From contig PWWL01000390.1 of NCBI GenBank assembly GCA_003561515.1, positions 1-42,777 on the forward strand: 42,777 bases of DNA, read 5' to 3'. Both the position numbers and the translations under genes were made by a program. Positions 16,782-26,200 of the stretch are shown here, piece by piece. A model generated the notes under the pieces. The model worked only from the letters and a program-made list of their open reading frames with translations. It was not told the DNA's origin and made no database searches. The DNA comes from Balneolaceae bacterium (lineage in GTDB: Bacteria; Bacteroidota; Rhodothermia; Balneolales; Balneolaceae). Position 1 is the first letter of the stretch, and each line of letters starts with the position of its first letter.

Positions 16782-18788
16782 TTACCGGGAAAACTCAATA
16801 TACCAGGTATCATTGCTCAGAGTAACCCAGCGGTCATAGATCCGGCGAAGTTCCGGAAAAAGATCGGCCGGGAATTCCTTTCGGCTGATGTCAATATCAA
16901 ACCTGTATTCTATTTTGTTACCGTCGGCCAGGTACTCTTCAAAAAGGCCGGCACCCTGAAGGCTTGTCGACCTGGTATCGCCCATCACCTCCAGGCTCAT
17001 TCCCTGCGGCAGCCTGATTACATAGCTGATGGAGAGATATTCGGGTGCATCGAGCGTGATAGGCACCCTTCGCTCTGTCTGTTCAAACGGGTTTCTAAAC
17101 AGGTATCCAACAATCATCGGACGAAACTCCATCCCCTCCGCAAAAGTAACGGCATACGATGGGATCATGAAATCCGATTCAACGTGAACAAGATCAGGAT
17201 CATCTTCTGAAATTGTAATCCTGCTGTCAGAGATTTCAGCATTTTCATACACCTCAAAGAACGTATCGAAGATAACCTGATTTGCCGGTACATTCCGGCT
17301 GAGGTCGCGCCGCATTTCCCTTGCGGGGTACCCGCGAACTTCAGCGGTAAGTGTGCCTGATAGATCTCCGGCCCGGTTCAGCATTGCGTTCAGTTCGGTA
17401 TCGAGCTTAAATACGCTTCTCTCCGGAGAAATCTCAACCCATTCATACCCGCGTTCGGCGAGAATCAACCCTTGTTCATTGTACGATTCAACCGGGATCA
17501 AACCGGGCAGCGAATGATCGAAAGAAGCATCCATAAAGATCCATCCGCCCGATTCATCTTCCGATACAACAAGCATTCGGTTAAATTGGTAGAGTGACGG
17601 AAATGCCTTATTGATTCTGCCAAAATCACGCCCGGAGATATAGAGGGGATGCGCTTCAAATCCGGCACCCCGCAGCATGGCCAAAAGCACCATGTTGATC
17701 TCGGCCTGGGTTGCCGGTTCACCCTGCAGCACGTGTTCGAAAGGCCCATCGGTAAACACAGCATGCATTCCGCTGAACTGCATCCTTGAATTTAAATAGC
17801 TGAAAATGGAATCAATCCTGGCCAGTGAATTCCCCAATTCACCAAACAGCCCATCACCATATTCAAGCAAGTGGGGATTCCTCTCCAACGTCCGGTACGG
17901 ATTAACATTTCTTTGAATCTGGGCAGCCACAACGTCCCAGCTGTTTTCGAGCGGCTGCCTCGGCACACCGAACTCACTGATCTGAAACATGAGCTTGCCC
18001 CTGATATCATCTATGGATGAGATAAATTCTGCTTCGTCGATCGCCGGTATATCTGAAGCCTCCCAGATCTGTATCAAAATCGGTTCGGGGCGCTCGAAGG
18101 TAAAGATCATAGGTATGCTGCTGGTATCTACCCTTGCCTCGCGATAATTGAGGTCAAAATCTATATTCTGAGGCACGCTTTCGAACCTCATAAAATTGAC
18201 GTTCTTTTTATAGAGCCTTGCCTCTTTTACAGGTACCCTGTGGCTGAAGTAAAACTCGGGCAACTCCTCGATGTATCTGCGTTCAAGCGTATATTTATAC
18301 TCAATAATCGACCCCTGCTGTACATCCGGCATTTCAAATTCGATAATCCGGTACCGGCTGTTCAGATCAACCGACCTGGCATCACTCCCCCTGAAGTAGC
18401 TTCTGCTGCCATCGGGCTGATGCGTGAAACCCTCGAGGTTTCTTATCTGCTCCATATTTTCGGCAAAATAGTACGGAATGCCCACAAGAGAAGCCTCAGC
18501 AATTGAAATCGGGTCATCACTGTTCACCCTGATTCGGATCAGGTAATCGATATATGCAATGATTCCGGTGCCGCGCTGTTCAAAGCTGACAGATGTTTCC
18601 TTAAGCAGAAATTCAAACGGATACTCACTGTTTTCATCGGGTGGATAGGCTGACGCGTCCACATTGCCAAATCTTTGAAAGATCAGGAGCTCATCAAGCA
18701 GGTGTTCGTTATCCTGTGCGATCAACAAGAAGCTGCTGCCGAAGAAGACAAGGATGAATAGCGTAATTAATCTGCGAACGGGGTTCAT
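16782..18788 (-). CDS. DUF3857/transglutaminase-like exported protein
   Basis: 668 residues from ATG 18788, which gives a clean signal peptide (MNPVRRLITLFILVFFGSSF, cleavage near IAQ); an upstream ATG at 18851 would overlap pyrC. The N-terminal DUF3857 beta domain (about 45–230) precedes a transglutaminase-like segment (about 290–450) and a C-terminal beta domain (about 470–668). The transglutaminase core shows the usual MVLLAMLRGAGFEAHPLYI and WIFMDAS elements, but the positions normally holding the catalytic Cys and His read PAT and FNR. A binding or scaffold role is therefore more likely than catalysis. Found 29 bases after pyrC. Common in Bacteroidota; role unknown. Confidence 0.85.
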   Translation of the reverse strand: MNPVRRLITLFILVFFGSSFLLIAQDNEHLLDELLIFQRFGNVDASAYPPDENSEYPFEFLLKETSVSFEQRGTGIIAYIDYLIRIRVNSDDPISIAEASLVGIPYYFAENMEQIRNLEGFTHQPDGSRSYFRGSDARSVDLNSRYRIIEFEMPDVQQGSIIEYKYTLERRYIEELPEFYFSHRVPVKEARLYKKNVNFMRFESVPQNIDFDLNYREARVDTSSIPMIFTFERPEPILIQIWEASDIPAIDEAEFISSIDDIRGKLMFQISEFGVPRQPLENSWDVVAAQIQRNVNPYRTLERNPHLLEYGDGLFGELGNSLARIDSIFSYLNSRMQFSGMHAVFTDGPFEHVLQGEPATQAEINMVLLAMLRGAGFEAHPLYISGRDFGRINKAFPSLYQFNRMLVVSEDESGGWIFMDASFDHSLPGLIPVESYNEQGLILAERGYEWVEISPERSVFKLDTELNAMLNRAGDLSGTLTAEVRGYPAREMRRDLSRNVPANQVIFDTFFEVYENAEISDSRITISEDDPDLVHVESDFMIPSYAVTFAEGMEFRPMIVGYLFRNPFEQTERRVPITLDAPEYLSISYVIRLPQGMSLEVMGDTRSTSLQGAGLFEEYLADGNKIEYRFDIDISRKEFPADLFPELRRIYDRWVTLSNDTWYIEFSR

Positions 18789-18817
18789 ACATTCAATTTC
18801 ATAAAAGAGCTCAGGAA

Positions 18818-20119
18818 CTATCCTCGCAACGTGTTTGCAGCAAACCTGCATTTGTTGTAAACCGCAATGGCCCGACCGATCAATTGCTCATCAATATAGG
18901 GCGAGTTCCGGGATTTTGAGCGTACTTCTTTTTCCGTAAACGTCCAGGTCTCGTTAGTATTGAATAGCGTAAGATTTGCACTTTTTCCGGGCTTAAGCTC
19001 AGGTAAAGTCAGGTTTAATATCTTTCTCGGATTTAAAACCAGTTTTTCAAGCACCTGATTCAGGGTCAGCTTGCCGGTATTTAGCAGGCACTTTACGGTG
19101 ATGCTCCAAGCTGTTTCGAGGCCGATAATTCCGTTCGGTGCGTAAATAAACTCCACTTCCTTCTCCTCAATGGAGTGAGGAGCGTGGTCGGTACAAATGA
19201 CATCAATAGTACCGTCAACAAGCCCTTCAATCATTGCATCCACGTCATCCTGCGTACGCAGCGGCGGGTGCATTTTAACGTTTGTATCGAAATGACGCCG
19301 GTCGATCTCCTCATCAGTCAGATCAAAATGATGGGTACAAACTTCAGTGGTTACGTTAATGCCGTCGGCCTTGGCTCTCCTCACCAGTTCAACCGCTTTG
19401 CGGGTGCTGATATGGGCAACATGAACGTGACCGCCGGTAAACTCTGCAAGCAGAATATCCCTCGCAATCATCGTCTCTTCGGCAATGCCCGGCGTGCCAT
19501 CGAGACCCAGCCGTGTGGATACAACCCCTTCATTCATATGCCCGGGGCGCGAGAGCTCCAGGTCTTCTTCATGATTGATAATGGGAACACCCAGCATCGA
19601 GGCGTATTCGAGTGCCACACGCATCACCTGTGAACTGTAGACGGGGTCGCCATCATCGCTGAAGGCAACTGCACCGCCCGCTTTCATATCACTCATCTCG
19701 GCGATTGATTTACCCTCCCGCTCCTTGGTAACACAGCCAATCGGGTGAACATCCACAACGTGATTCTCCGCCTTTTTCTTAATGTACTCCACAACGTCGC
19801 GGGTATGTATAGGCGGATTGGTATTCGGCATGCAGGCCACTTCCGTAAATCCGCCGAAAGCGGCAGCGTTGCACCCTGTCTGTATCGTCTCTTTGTGCTC
19901 GTAGCCGGGCTCTCTCAGGTGAATGTGCATATCCATCCAGCCGCCGCTTACATAGCTTCCGCCGGCATCAAAAACCTCCTCATTGTCGTTCTGCTTAAGT
20001 ACTTCAGCAATTTCTGCAATCACTCCGTCTTTGATCCGGATATCGGTTTTTGTTTTTGCGTCGAAACCATTGCCGGCAGGTATGCAGTTTTTGATAAGCA
20101 GGTTCGGAGTTGGAGTCAT
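18818..20119 (-). CDS. pyrC: Dihydroorotase (amidohydrolase superfamily)
   Basis: 433 residues. Catalyses the reversible cyclisation of carbamoyl-aspartate to dihydroorotate in pyrimidine synthesis. The metal-binding H65-I-H67 lies in DMHIHLREPG, followed by KETIQTGCNAAAFGGFTEV. Further ligands lie in IINHEED and HVAHISTRKAV, and the catalytic aspartate is in CTDHAPHS. This matches type I (multifunctional-like, ~430-residue) dihydroorotases; the symbol pyrC is used in the broad sense. Start ATG 20119 is preferred; an in-frame ATG at 20146 would add nine residues. First gene of a run continuing into the DUF3857 gene, tsaB, accD, obgE and dprA. Confidence 0.93.
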   Translation of the reverse strand: MTPTPNLLIKNCIPAGNGFDAKTKTDIRIKDGVIAEIAEVLKQNDNEEVFDAGGSYVSGGWMDMHIHLREPGYEHKETIQTGCNAAAFGGFTEVACMPNTNPPIHTRDVVEYIKKKAENHVVDVHPIGCVTKEREGKSIAEMSDMKAGGAVAFSDDGDPVYSSQVMRVALEYASMLGVPIINHEEDLELSRPGHMNEGVVSTRLGLDGTPGIAEETMIARDILLAEFTGGHVHVAHISTRKAVELVRRAKADGINVTTEVCTHHFDLTDEEIDRRHFDTNVKMHPPLRTQDDVDAMIEGLVDGTIDVICTDHAPHSIEEKEVEFIYAPNGIIGLETAWSITVKCLLNTGKLTLNQVLEKLVLNPRKILNLTLPELKPGKSANLTLFNTNETWTFTEKEVRSKSRNSPYIDEQLIGRAIAVYNKCRFAANTLRG

Positions 20120-20241
20120 CGTAAGCTGTGAATAGTTGCGGTTCAAATTTGATAATAAATATAGGCGGAATTCATCTCAATTACATGCGAAAGGGTGAGG
20201 GTTTGTAACGCTTCGCGCTGTTTGAGGTTTCAGGTTTGTGG

Positions 20242-20288
20242 TTCGACCTGACAGCGTGCCGTGCCGTTCGGCTTCTGTCAGAGTCGAA
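20242..20288. repeat. Imperfect palindromic (REP-like) hairpin
   Basis: TTCGAC-CTGACAG (20242–20254) pairs with CTGTCAG-a-GTCGAA (20275–20288), a 13-base stem with one bulged base. A second small stem, GCCG/CGGC, sits in the loop. It lacks a following T-run in the useful direction for pyrC (upstream of it), so a terminator role is unlikely. The shape suggests a dispersed palindromic repeat. Confidence 0.6.
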
Positions 20289-20300
20289 AAAGTATTGGGT

Positions 20301-20440
20301 ACAGATTTCAGATCTCAGATTACAGATTGATGATTGATGATTGCAGATTTTTTTGAACTTCGGATTTCGAATTTAGAACATTCGGATTTAGAAATTTGGA
20401 ATTTGGTGCTTGTTTTTTGGGATTTCAGCGTTCGAATTTC
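20301..20440. repeat. Degenerate short-unit repeat tract
   Basis: About 140 bases of imperfectly repeated seven-to-nine-base words: CAGATTT, CAGATCT, CAGATTA, CAGATTG, then TGATTGATGATTG, then GGATTTCGAATTT / GGATTTAGAAATTTGGAATTT. Purine-pyrimidine word order is preserved over the tract though no unit repeats exactly. Noncoding in all frames. Confidence 0.6.
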
Positions 20441-20551
20441 GTGCTTATTCCAAACTCCCGGCCTATCATTTCTCACTCTGTTTATGTATAATAAACCTAC
20501 ATTTGTGTGTTGTTTTCAGTTCATTTAAAAACAGAAGGGGGAACAGGCGTT

Positions 20552-21367
20552 ATGAAAATTTCACGCCATAAGCTTGTCAAAGAATCCGCCCGTTTTGATG
20601 AAGTTTCAAAAACAAGCGGAGATTTCGGGGAAGGTCTGCCCGATACCATAGTAATCCACTACACTGCGGGCCCAACAGCCGAGTCGGCGATCCACACGTT
20701 CAAGGATCCTGCCGTGAAAGCATCAGCCCATGTTGTGATCGACTTCGACGGATCCATCATCCAGCTTATTCCGTTCAATAAGATTGCCTGGCACGCAGGC
20801 AAAAGCAGCTGGCTCGACAGAAACAGGCTCAATCCATACTCCATTGGGATTGAAATTGTAAACGCCGGACGACTCGAAAAAACCGGCGACCGCTGGCGGG
20901 CGTGGTTCGGGCGAACCTACGGTGAGGAAGATGTTGTGAAAGCCGTTCACCGGAACGAAAATCGTGAAACCTGGTGGCACCGGTTTACCGAAGAGCAGAT
21001 TACTGCCACCGTGGAGCTTTGCAAGGAGATCATGAACCACTACAAGATCAGGTTCATTCTTGGCCATGAGGAGATCTCGCCCGGCCGCAAAATTGATCCG
21101 GGACCGGCTTTTCCTCTCGACAAAATCCGCGATCGCCTGCTTTATGCCGACCGCAGCGATGAAAAGGAGGAAATGAAGGCTGTAAACGGACGTGTGAATA
21201 CTGCGGGCCTCAACATCCGATCGGGGCCCGGCACTTCTCATAAAACCGTGATGGACCCGCTTTCCCGGGGCACGGAAATCACCATTCTGGAAGAACAAAA
21301 AGGCTGGTACCGGGTAGAGGTACCCGTTCAGGGATGGGTTTCGAAGCGGTTTATCGAAAAGCTTTGA
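20552..21367 (+). CDS. N-acetylmuramoyl-L-alanine amidase with SH3 domain
   Basis: 271 residues from ATG 20552, preceded by an AGGGGG purine run. The amidase_2 (PGRP/AmpD-like) domain covers about 25–190, with zinc ligands predicted as H36 (IHYTAG), H172 (LGHEE) and D182 (IDPGPAF). A bacterial SH3 domain (about 205–271, GLNIRSGPGTSHKTV, GWYRVEV, GWVSKRF) would bind cell wall. It cleaves the bond between N-acetylmuramate and L-alanine of peptidoglycan. No signal peptide is visible, which fits an AmpD-like recycling enzyme or a lysin-type enzyme released by another route. It stands alone between divergent pyrC and a convergent nuclease-like gene. Confidence 0.9.
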   Translation: MKISRHKLVKESARFDEVSKTSGDFGEGLPDTIVIHYTAGPTAESAIHTFKDPAVKASAHVVIDFDGSIIQLIPFNKIAWHAGKSSWLDRNRLNPYSIGIEIVNAGRLEKTGDRWRAWFGRTYGEEDVVKAVHRNENRETWWHRFTEEQITATVELCKEIMNHYKIRFILGHEEISPGRKIDPGPAFPLDKIRDRLLYADRSDEKEEMKAVNGRVNTAGLNIRSGPGTSHKTVMDPLSRGTEITILEEQKGWYRVEVPVQGWVSKRFIEKL

Positions 21368-21441
21368 CCATTTTACGCAATGAATGGGCGGATCGACTGC
21401 TTTGTAGAGTACTATCAGGTAAGCTGATGTTATCTCAGTAG

Positions 21442-21463
21442 GAAATACCGCTTCTGGTATTTC
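21442..21463. terminator. Hairpin terminator between convergent genes
   Basis: Perfect eight-base stem GAAATACC/GGTATTTC with a six-base loop, in the 159-base gap between the convergent amidase and endonuclease/exonuclease/phosphatase genes. A T-rich stretch (CTGCTTTCTT) follows a few bases later on the plus strand. Confidence 0.5.
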
Positions 21464-21526
21464 GATCTGCTTTCTTACGCTATTATGACATGGTACAGAG
21501 AAAGTATTTATCGGATCAGGTTAAGC

Positions 21527-22510
21527 CTACTTCTCTTCAATCACCATCGAAACCGGGTAGTGATCACTAAACCCTGTTTCAGGATTATAAACTGAAGAGG
21601 CAGGCCGCCCAAACCGGATGGGTGATGGATACGCACCACCGCTTACCTTTTCAGGAAACTTCTCAACTTTGGCATGCTCACCATTGGGAAGGATGCCCAT
21701 GCGCAGCGGGGAATTTTTAAAAATAAGCTGACGCGATACAAGAAACTGGTCCAGCACATACGGGAAGTTGTTGAAGTAAAACGTGCCGGTACCGCTGCCG
21801 GTAACCTTCCACATCAGGTTGTAGAGCCTCGGGATACGGGCAAACCTCACTTTCTGAAGCGATACGGTTGAAAGGGCATACTCCTGCAGCGAGCGATTGT
21901 AGCACTCATCATTGAAATCACCCATAATCAAAACCGGAATGTTGTTGCCTCTGATTTCAAAAATTCTCTCCATCCAGTAGCTCAGGGTCTCGCCCGCCAT
22001 AATCCTGTAAGGTTCACTCTCATACACCCCCGCACTGCGAGCCGGCCAGTGGTTGCCGATTACAATCAGCGGATTCGATTTTCTCTTCGTGCGAAGATTC
22101 ACCTGGAAAAGGTCACGCGTAGCGCTTCGCTTCAGAATTACATGATGAAACTGCTCTTCGAGATCGAAAAGGTCCGCATCATAAATAAATGCAACGTCAA
22201 TACCGCGCAAATCCTCAGCGCTGTGATGGGCCACTTTATAATTCCGGTTGAGTGGCGAGAGCTTAGATACAAGCTGTGTAAGTACATTTTTATTCTCAAC
22301 TTCGCACAGACCAAGCAGGTCGGGCCCCTTCCCTTCATTCAGCTGGCTTATGATTTTGGACAGCTGCACAAGTTTTTTGTTCAGAACCTGCTGTGTCCAC
22401 CCTTTCAGCTCCCTGTTCAATCTGCTCTGCAGGTAGGCCGGCCTGTCGGGCGAGTTCCTTACATCGAAGAGGTTTTCGACATTCCACCAGGTGATGTGGT
22501 ATTTTTCCAT
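21527..22510 (-). CDS. Endonuclease/exonuclease/phosphatase family protein
   Basis: 327 residues from ATG 22510; a TTG nine bases further upstream is the alternative. DNase I-like EEP fold with all landmarks in order: WWNVENLFD at the N-terminus, metal-binding glutamate in GLCEVEN, GNHWPAR, MGDFND, and the terminal FSDHYPV with the catalytic Asp-His. Substrates in this superfamily range from DNA to phospholipids and inositol phosphates, and nothing here decides which. No signal peptide, so cytoplasmic. It lies immediately downstream (in transcription sense) of the repeat-bearing gap that ends the eCIS block. Confidence 0.88.
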   Translation of the reverse strand: MEKYHITWWNVENLFDVRNSPDRPAYLQSRLNRELKGWTQQVLNKKLVQLSKIISQLNEGKGPDLLGLCEVENKNVLTQLVSKLSPLNRNYKVAHHSAEDLRGIDVAFIYDADLFDLEEQFHHVILKRSATRDLFQVNLRTKRKSNPLIVIGNHWPARSAGVYESEPYRIMAGETLSYWMERIFEIRGNNIPVLIMGDFNDECYNRSLQEYALSTVSLQKVRFARIPRLYNLMWKVTGSGTGTFYFNNFPYVLDQFLVSRQLIFKNSPLRMGILPNGEHAKVEKFPEKVSGGAYPSPIRFGRPASSVYNPETGFSDHYPVSMVIEEK

Positions 22511-22567
22511 ACTGATCAATTTTTATTCAGTTCGATATAGGGTCATTACTTTGGCAACTAAACAAGT

Positions 22568-22588
22568 CCCCTCCTTTTTAAGGAGGGG
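22568..22588. repeat. Palindromic CCCCTCC hairpin repeat
   Basis: CCCCTCCTT, three T, AAGGAGGGG: a perfect nine-base stem with a three-base loop, followed by ATTTAGGGGTGG. The motif has the look of a dispersed intergenic palindrome and could also serve as a transcription stop for the eCIS operon. It resembles the CCCCTCTC/GAGAGGGG palindromes at the other edge of the eCIS block. Confidence 0.65.
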
Positions 22589-22730
22589 ATTTAGGGGTGG
22601 TTGAAAATGGGTCATAAGTCATTTTTCAGGCCATTGACAAAATCAATGATCTGCAAACAATTCCGGCCTCTACTTATGAAGTAGGAGGCACGAAATTCGA
22701 TGTTTTCCTAAATCTTATTTCGTACTCATT

Positions 22731-23276
22731 TTATTTATCCCCGTTTGAATCATCCCTGTTCAACAGCATCAAATCCTTACCGCTGATACCCCTGTTTCTG
22801 TGTCCAAGGTCTTTCCGGATTTCCAGAAGCAGCTTCGTGACAAGCCTGCCTGTTTCATCACCATCGGCATCCGGCTTATCGAGATGATTTCTCAACCGGC
22901 TGAATGCCGCCAGCACCTCATCACCGGCCCAGAGCCGAAGGTGCGGAAGCCACGGTTCCGAAACCTTCGAAAAAGTACCCTCAGCACGGATGCTCTCAAT
23001 TTCATCCATTGTTTCGGTGATCCTGGTATAGAGCACCGCTTTTTCGGGGTGGATCTGCTTATCATTCCTGCGTGCATAATAGCGTAGTGACGCGGCAATG
23101 ATCATCACGCCGGCAATAAAAACCACGGATGCAATGATGAGCACCGGCATCTCTGAGCGGCCGATCAGCTCAAACTGTGCTACCAGGAACATGAGGCCGA
23201 TGTAAGCGGCCCAGACAAGTCCGGCAAGAAGCAGCAGCGAAACAAGGAATCCGAGAATGTTGAGGATGTGGTTCAT
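22731..23276 (-). CDS. Two-helix membrane protein coupled to the DUF4157 effector gene
   Basis: 181 residues with two N-terminal membrane helices (about 4–33 and 44–64) and a basic, helical cytoplasmic tail (about 65–181) with an ETMDEIESIRAEGTF segment and a LLLEIRKDLGHRN segment near the end. The ATG overlaps the stop of the DUF4157 gene as ATGA (23273–23276), so translation is coupled. No named family is recognised. An immunity protein for the upstream nuclease-like effector is a reasonable guess from position, though a membrane protein is not the usual inhibitor of a nuclease; a role in docking or release of the particle is the alternative. It is the last gene of the eCIS run. Confidence 0.75.
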   Translation of the reverse strand: MNHILNILGFLVSLLLLAGLVWAAYIGLMFLVAQFELIGRSEMPVLIIASVVFIAGVMIIAASLRYYARRNDKQIHPEKAVLYTRITETMDEIESIRAEGTFSKVSEPWLPHLRLWAGDEVLAAFSRLRNHLDKPDADGDETGRLVTKLLLEIRKDLGHRNRGISGKDLMLLNRDDSNGDK

Positions 23277-26200
23277 GATATATTGCTGACAAGTGATGGT
23301 AGCAGGCTATCATAGCCCTGATCCTGACCAATATGATATGTATAGGTTTCCCCTTCCTGTTGGACTCTGTAATGAACCTCAATAAATTTCCCAGGCACTC
23401 CTCTGATGTACCTTGCCAGATATCTTCTTAACGAGCTTTTGCCATTTCCTTCAAGGTTGACCATCTGGTTTGAAACTGACATTGGCTCACCCATTTTTGT
23501 GACCACGAAAGTAATTAAATCTTCCGGTATAGAGCCTTCACGAACTTGATCCCTCTGCACATTGCTAAATTGATGGAAGATTCTGGCTGAAACGGTCATT
23601 GTAAATGAATTATCATCAATACTGGAAATCAAGCTGGTTTCCACACTTAACATGTCTCCGGTGTTGTACCCCGGAGAAGATGGATGAATATTAAGAGACT
23701 CATTATAACCGGAACCTCCAAACTGATCCCCTATCAAGTGAGCGTTATGAAAACCGTTTGTTGCAGAATCCCACGAACCCCTGCTTCTTCCAGAAGGTTT
23801 CTTATGCATACCAGTACCTCTAACAGTGCGTGCTTCTGTATAGGTACCTGTATTTGCTTCAATTTCAGTATACCGAAGCTCGACTTCAAAATTTTGAGTA
23901 CCCCCACTAAGTGTATTCGTTGAGTACTCCATATTCAGCGTATTTGTACCTGCACTTAAAGTTACATTTTCTGGCCTGTATTCTCCATGTGGCTGCTCTG
24001 AGGTACTTTCCCTAAGTTCACCATTTATTATAGTGAGCGCCATAAAACCGGAATCTGCCATTCCCGGTGCTCTCTGAATTCGCAAGTCACTCCTCAATAC
24101 ATAAACAGGTGTATTATTGTGAGCACCCAACGGACCATTCACTGCACTATCAAAATCAGCTGTAAACGCACCGTTTTGCACCACCATAGTATTAAGGAAT
24201 AACCCGATAAGAGGTAATTCAGAGTTTATTCCCTCTGCATCACTTTCCTGAGATGAATTATCAAGAATAGACTTTATAACTGTTGCCAATTCATTTCTTA
24301 GCTGTGTAATTCTAGCTTCATTTTCTTCTGCAGTTTGTGGATTGGCAGTCAGGCTGAGAATGTTTTGATAAATACTTCGCCCCCGGCTGGTTAAATCACC
24401 ACTGCTATTCTCATGTTGGTTAATCACTTCCGATACATTCTTGGGATTTGCCGAAGCCATCATTACTGTCCCGTGCCCTGAAGACTCAATCAAATAAATT
24501 TCGTGCGATTCACCTGCTTCAGTTCTGAATTCACTTCTCCCGGTCAGCCAGTCCGATACCGCACTTACCGCCGATCTCCCCATCTCCAGCAGCGCACTAC
24601 CCGCCGCCAGTGCCCGGTCAATCAGCCAGTCGATGGCCTGGTTTACGTAGCCCCGCGCCTGCTCTATCATTTCGGCAACCCTTGTGCCGAGCCCGCGAAG
24701 CCCGACCTGGTTGGCCAGGAAGCTGATAGCAACCGGAATACCCGAGGCTAGCGCATTTTCCAGGTAGTTCGCGGCCTGGCTGATCACGCCCCTTGCCACA
24801 TTGGCCACCCCTGCCACAAACGAATTCACGATTTCGAGCATCTCCCGCAGCTTTTCAATGAACGACTGCACCGCGTTGTAGAAAGCGATGAAGCCGTTCA
24901 CCACCGCCATAATACCCGTGGGATCGAGCATTGTCAGTAATCGCGCCGTTACCCTTTGAATGATCCGCGTTACAATCCAATCCCTGATATACCCTGTTAT
25001 CATATCCCAGAGATTGCTCAGTTTACCCTGGATGTACTCCCAGATGGCAACCGGTCCCCGCTCGTACACATCCTTCACAAACGCCCAGACTCCGGTAGCG
25101 CGGTCAATCATCGACTGTATCTGCTGGGTTCTTTCCGGGCCAATCCGTTCTGAAAGCCGCGCCCAGATATTGCTGAGCGTGATGCCGAGTATTTCGAGCA
25201 CAAACCCAAGTATGGATCGGAAACTCAGATCCTGGGGCGGACTGATTCCCGCATCTCGCAGTTCGCCGAACAGCCAGGTTCTAAGGCCTCCAAGCAGATG
25301 ATCCACGAAGTTGTTGAAGAACTGCACAAAACCCTGCTTTACGGCGGCCAGCAGGTTCAGGAAGAACCCGATCGGATCAGTCTTGATATCCTCAAACGCC
25401 TGCATGGCATTGTTTACAATGTTCCGGACCGTGTCGAACGGGAAGTTCATCACTTCGAGGCCAAACATCACAAGGGCCTTAATCACCTCCCAGATAAATG
25501 CCAGGATACGCCTCACCGGTTCGGCAAAGGTGTTCACAATTCTTGCGAAAACCTGCAGAGGCGCTGCAAGGTCGCGTATGCTGATGGAGTTCCACAAACC
25601 GGTAAAAAGTCCTACGATATACTCAATAGTGATATTCAACGAAGCTACCGCACCGCTTATCCAGTTCACCATGCGATCGATGGCACCGGTTTCCTCGAGC
25701 CGGCTGAATTTCTGTTCACCGCCCGGCAGCAGCAGGATAAAGCTGCGAATGATGTTTTTCGGCGTACGTTCTACAGTCTCATTCGTAAACGGATCACGGC
25801 CGAGCAGCACCGTAAGCAGCGGATATCCCCAGGTATCGCTGGCAAAGCGGGAGAGGCGGCTGAGCAGGGCGTCTTTCACAAAGCGCAGTATCATTCCGGC
25901 AACTTCAAGGCCAAACGATACCAGGTCGGCTATCGGGCTCCGGAACTCATTCCAGATATTGGTAAATACCCCCACAGGATCGAGCAGCGACCGGATATCC
26001 GTTACCCTCTCCCATGCATTCCTGACAGCTGAGGTGAGGCCCGAAACAATACGGCTCAGCCTGGCAAGCGACTCATCGATCCATGCGGCCGCACGCTGAA
26101 AACTGCCCGTCTCCCGCATTCGGGCAAGCTGTTCATCCCCTTCCGGATGGAGCCGGATAAACCCGTTCAGAATGTTCTCCCCGCTGCGCTCCACTTCCTC

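Larger units (their letters stand above)
20120..20551. other. Repeat-rich intergenic region
   Basis: 432 bases between divergent pyrC and the amidase gene, with no credible coding. It holds a long imperfect hairpin (20242–20288) and a stretch of degenerate short repeats (20301–20440). Both promoters should also lie here. The last ~20 bases include AGGGGG before the amidase ATG. Confidence 0.6.

Noticed and set aside
20242-20288. Hairpin as a rho-independent terminator
   Set aside because: It lies upstream of both divergent genes, so it cannot end either transcript.
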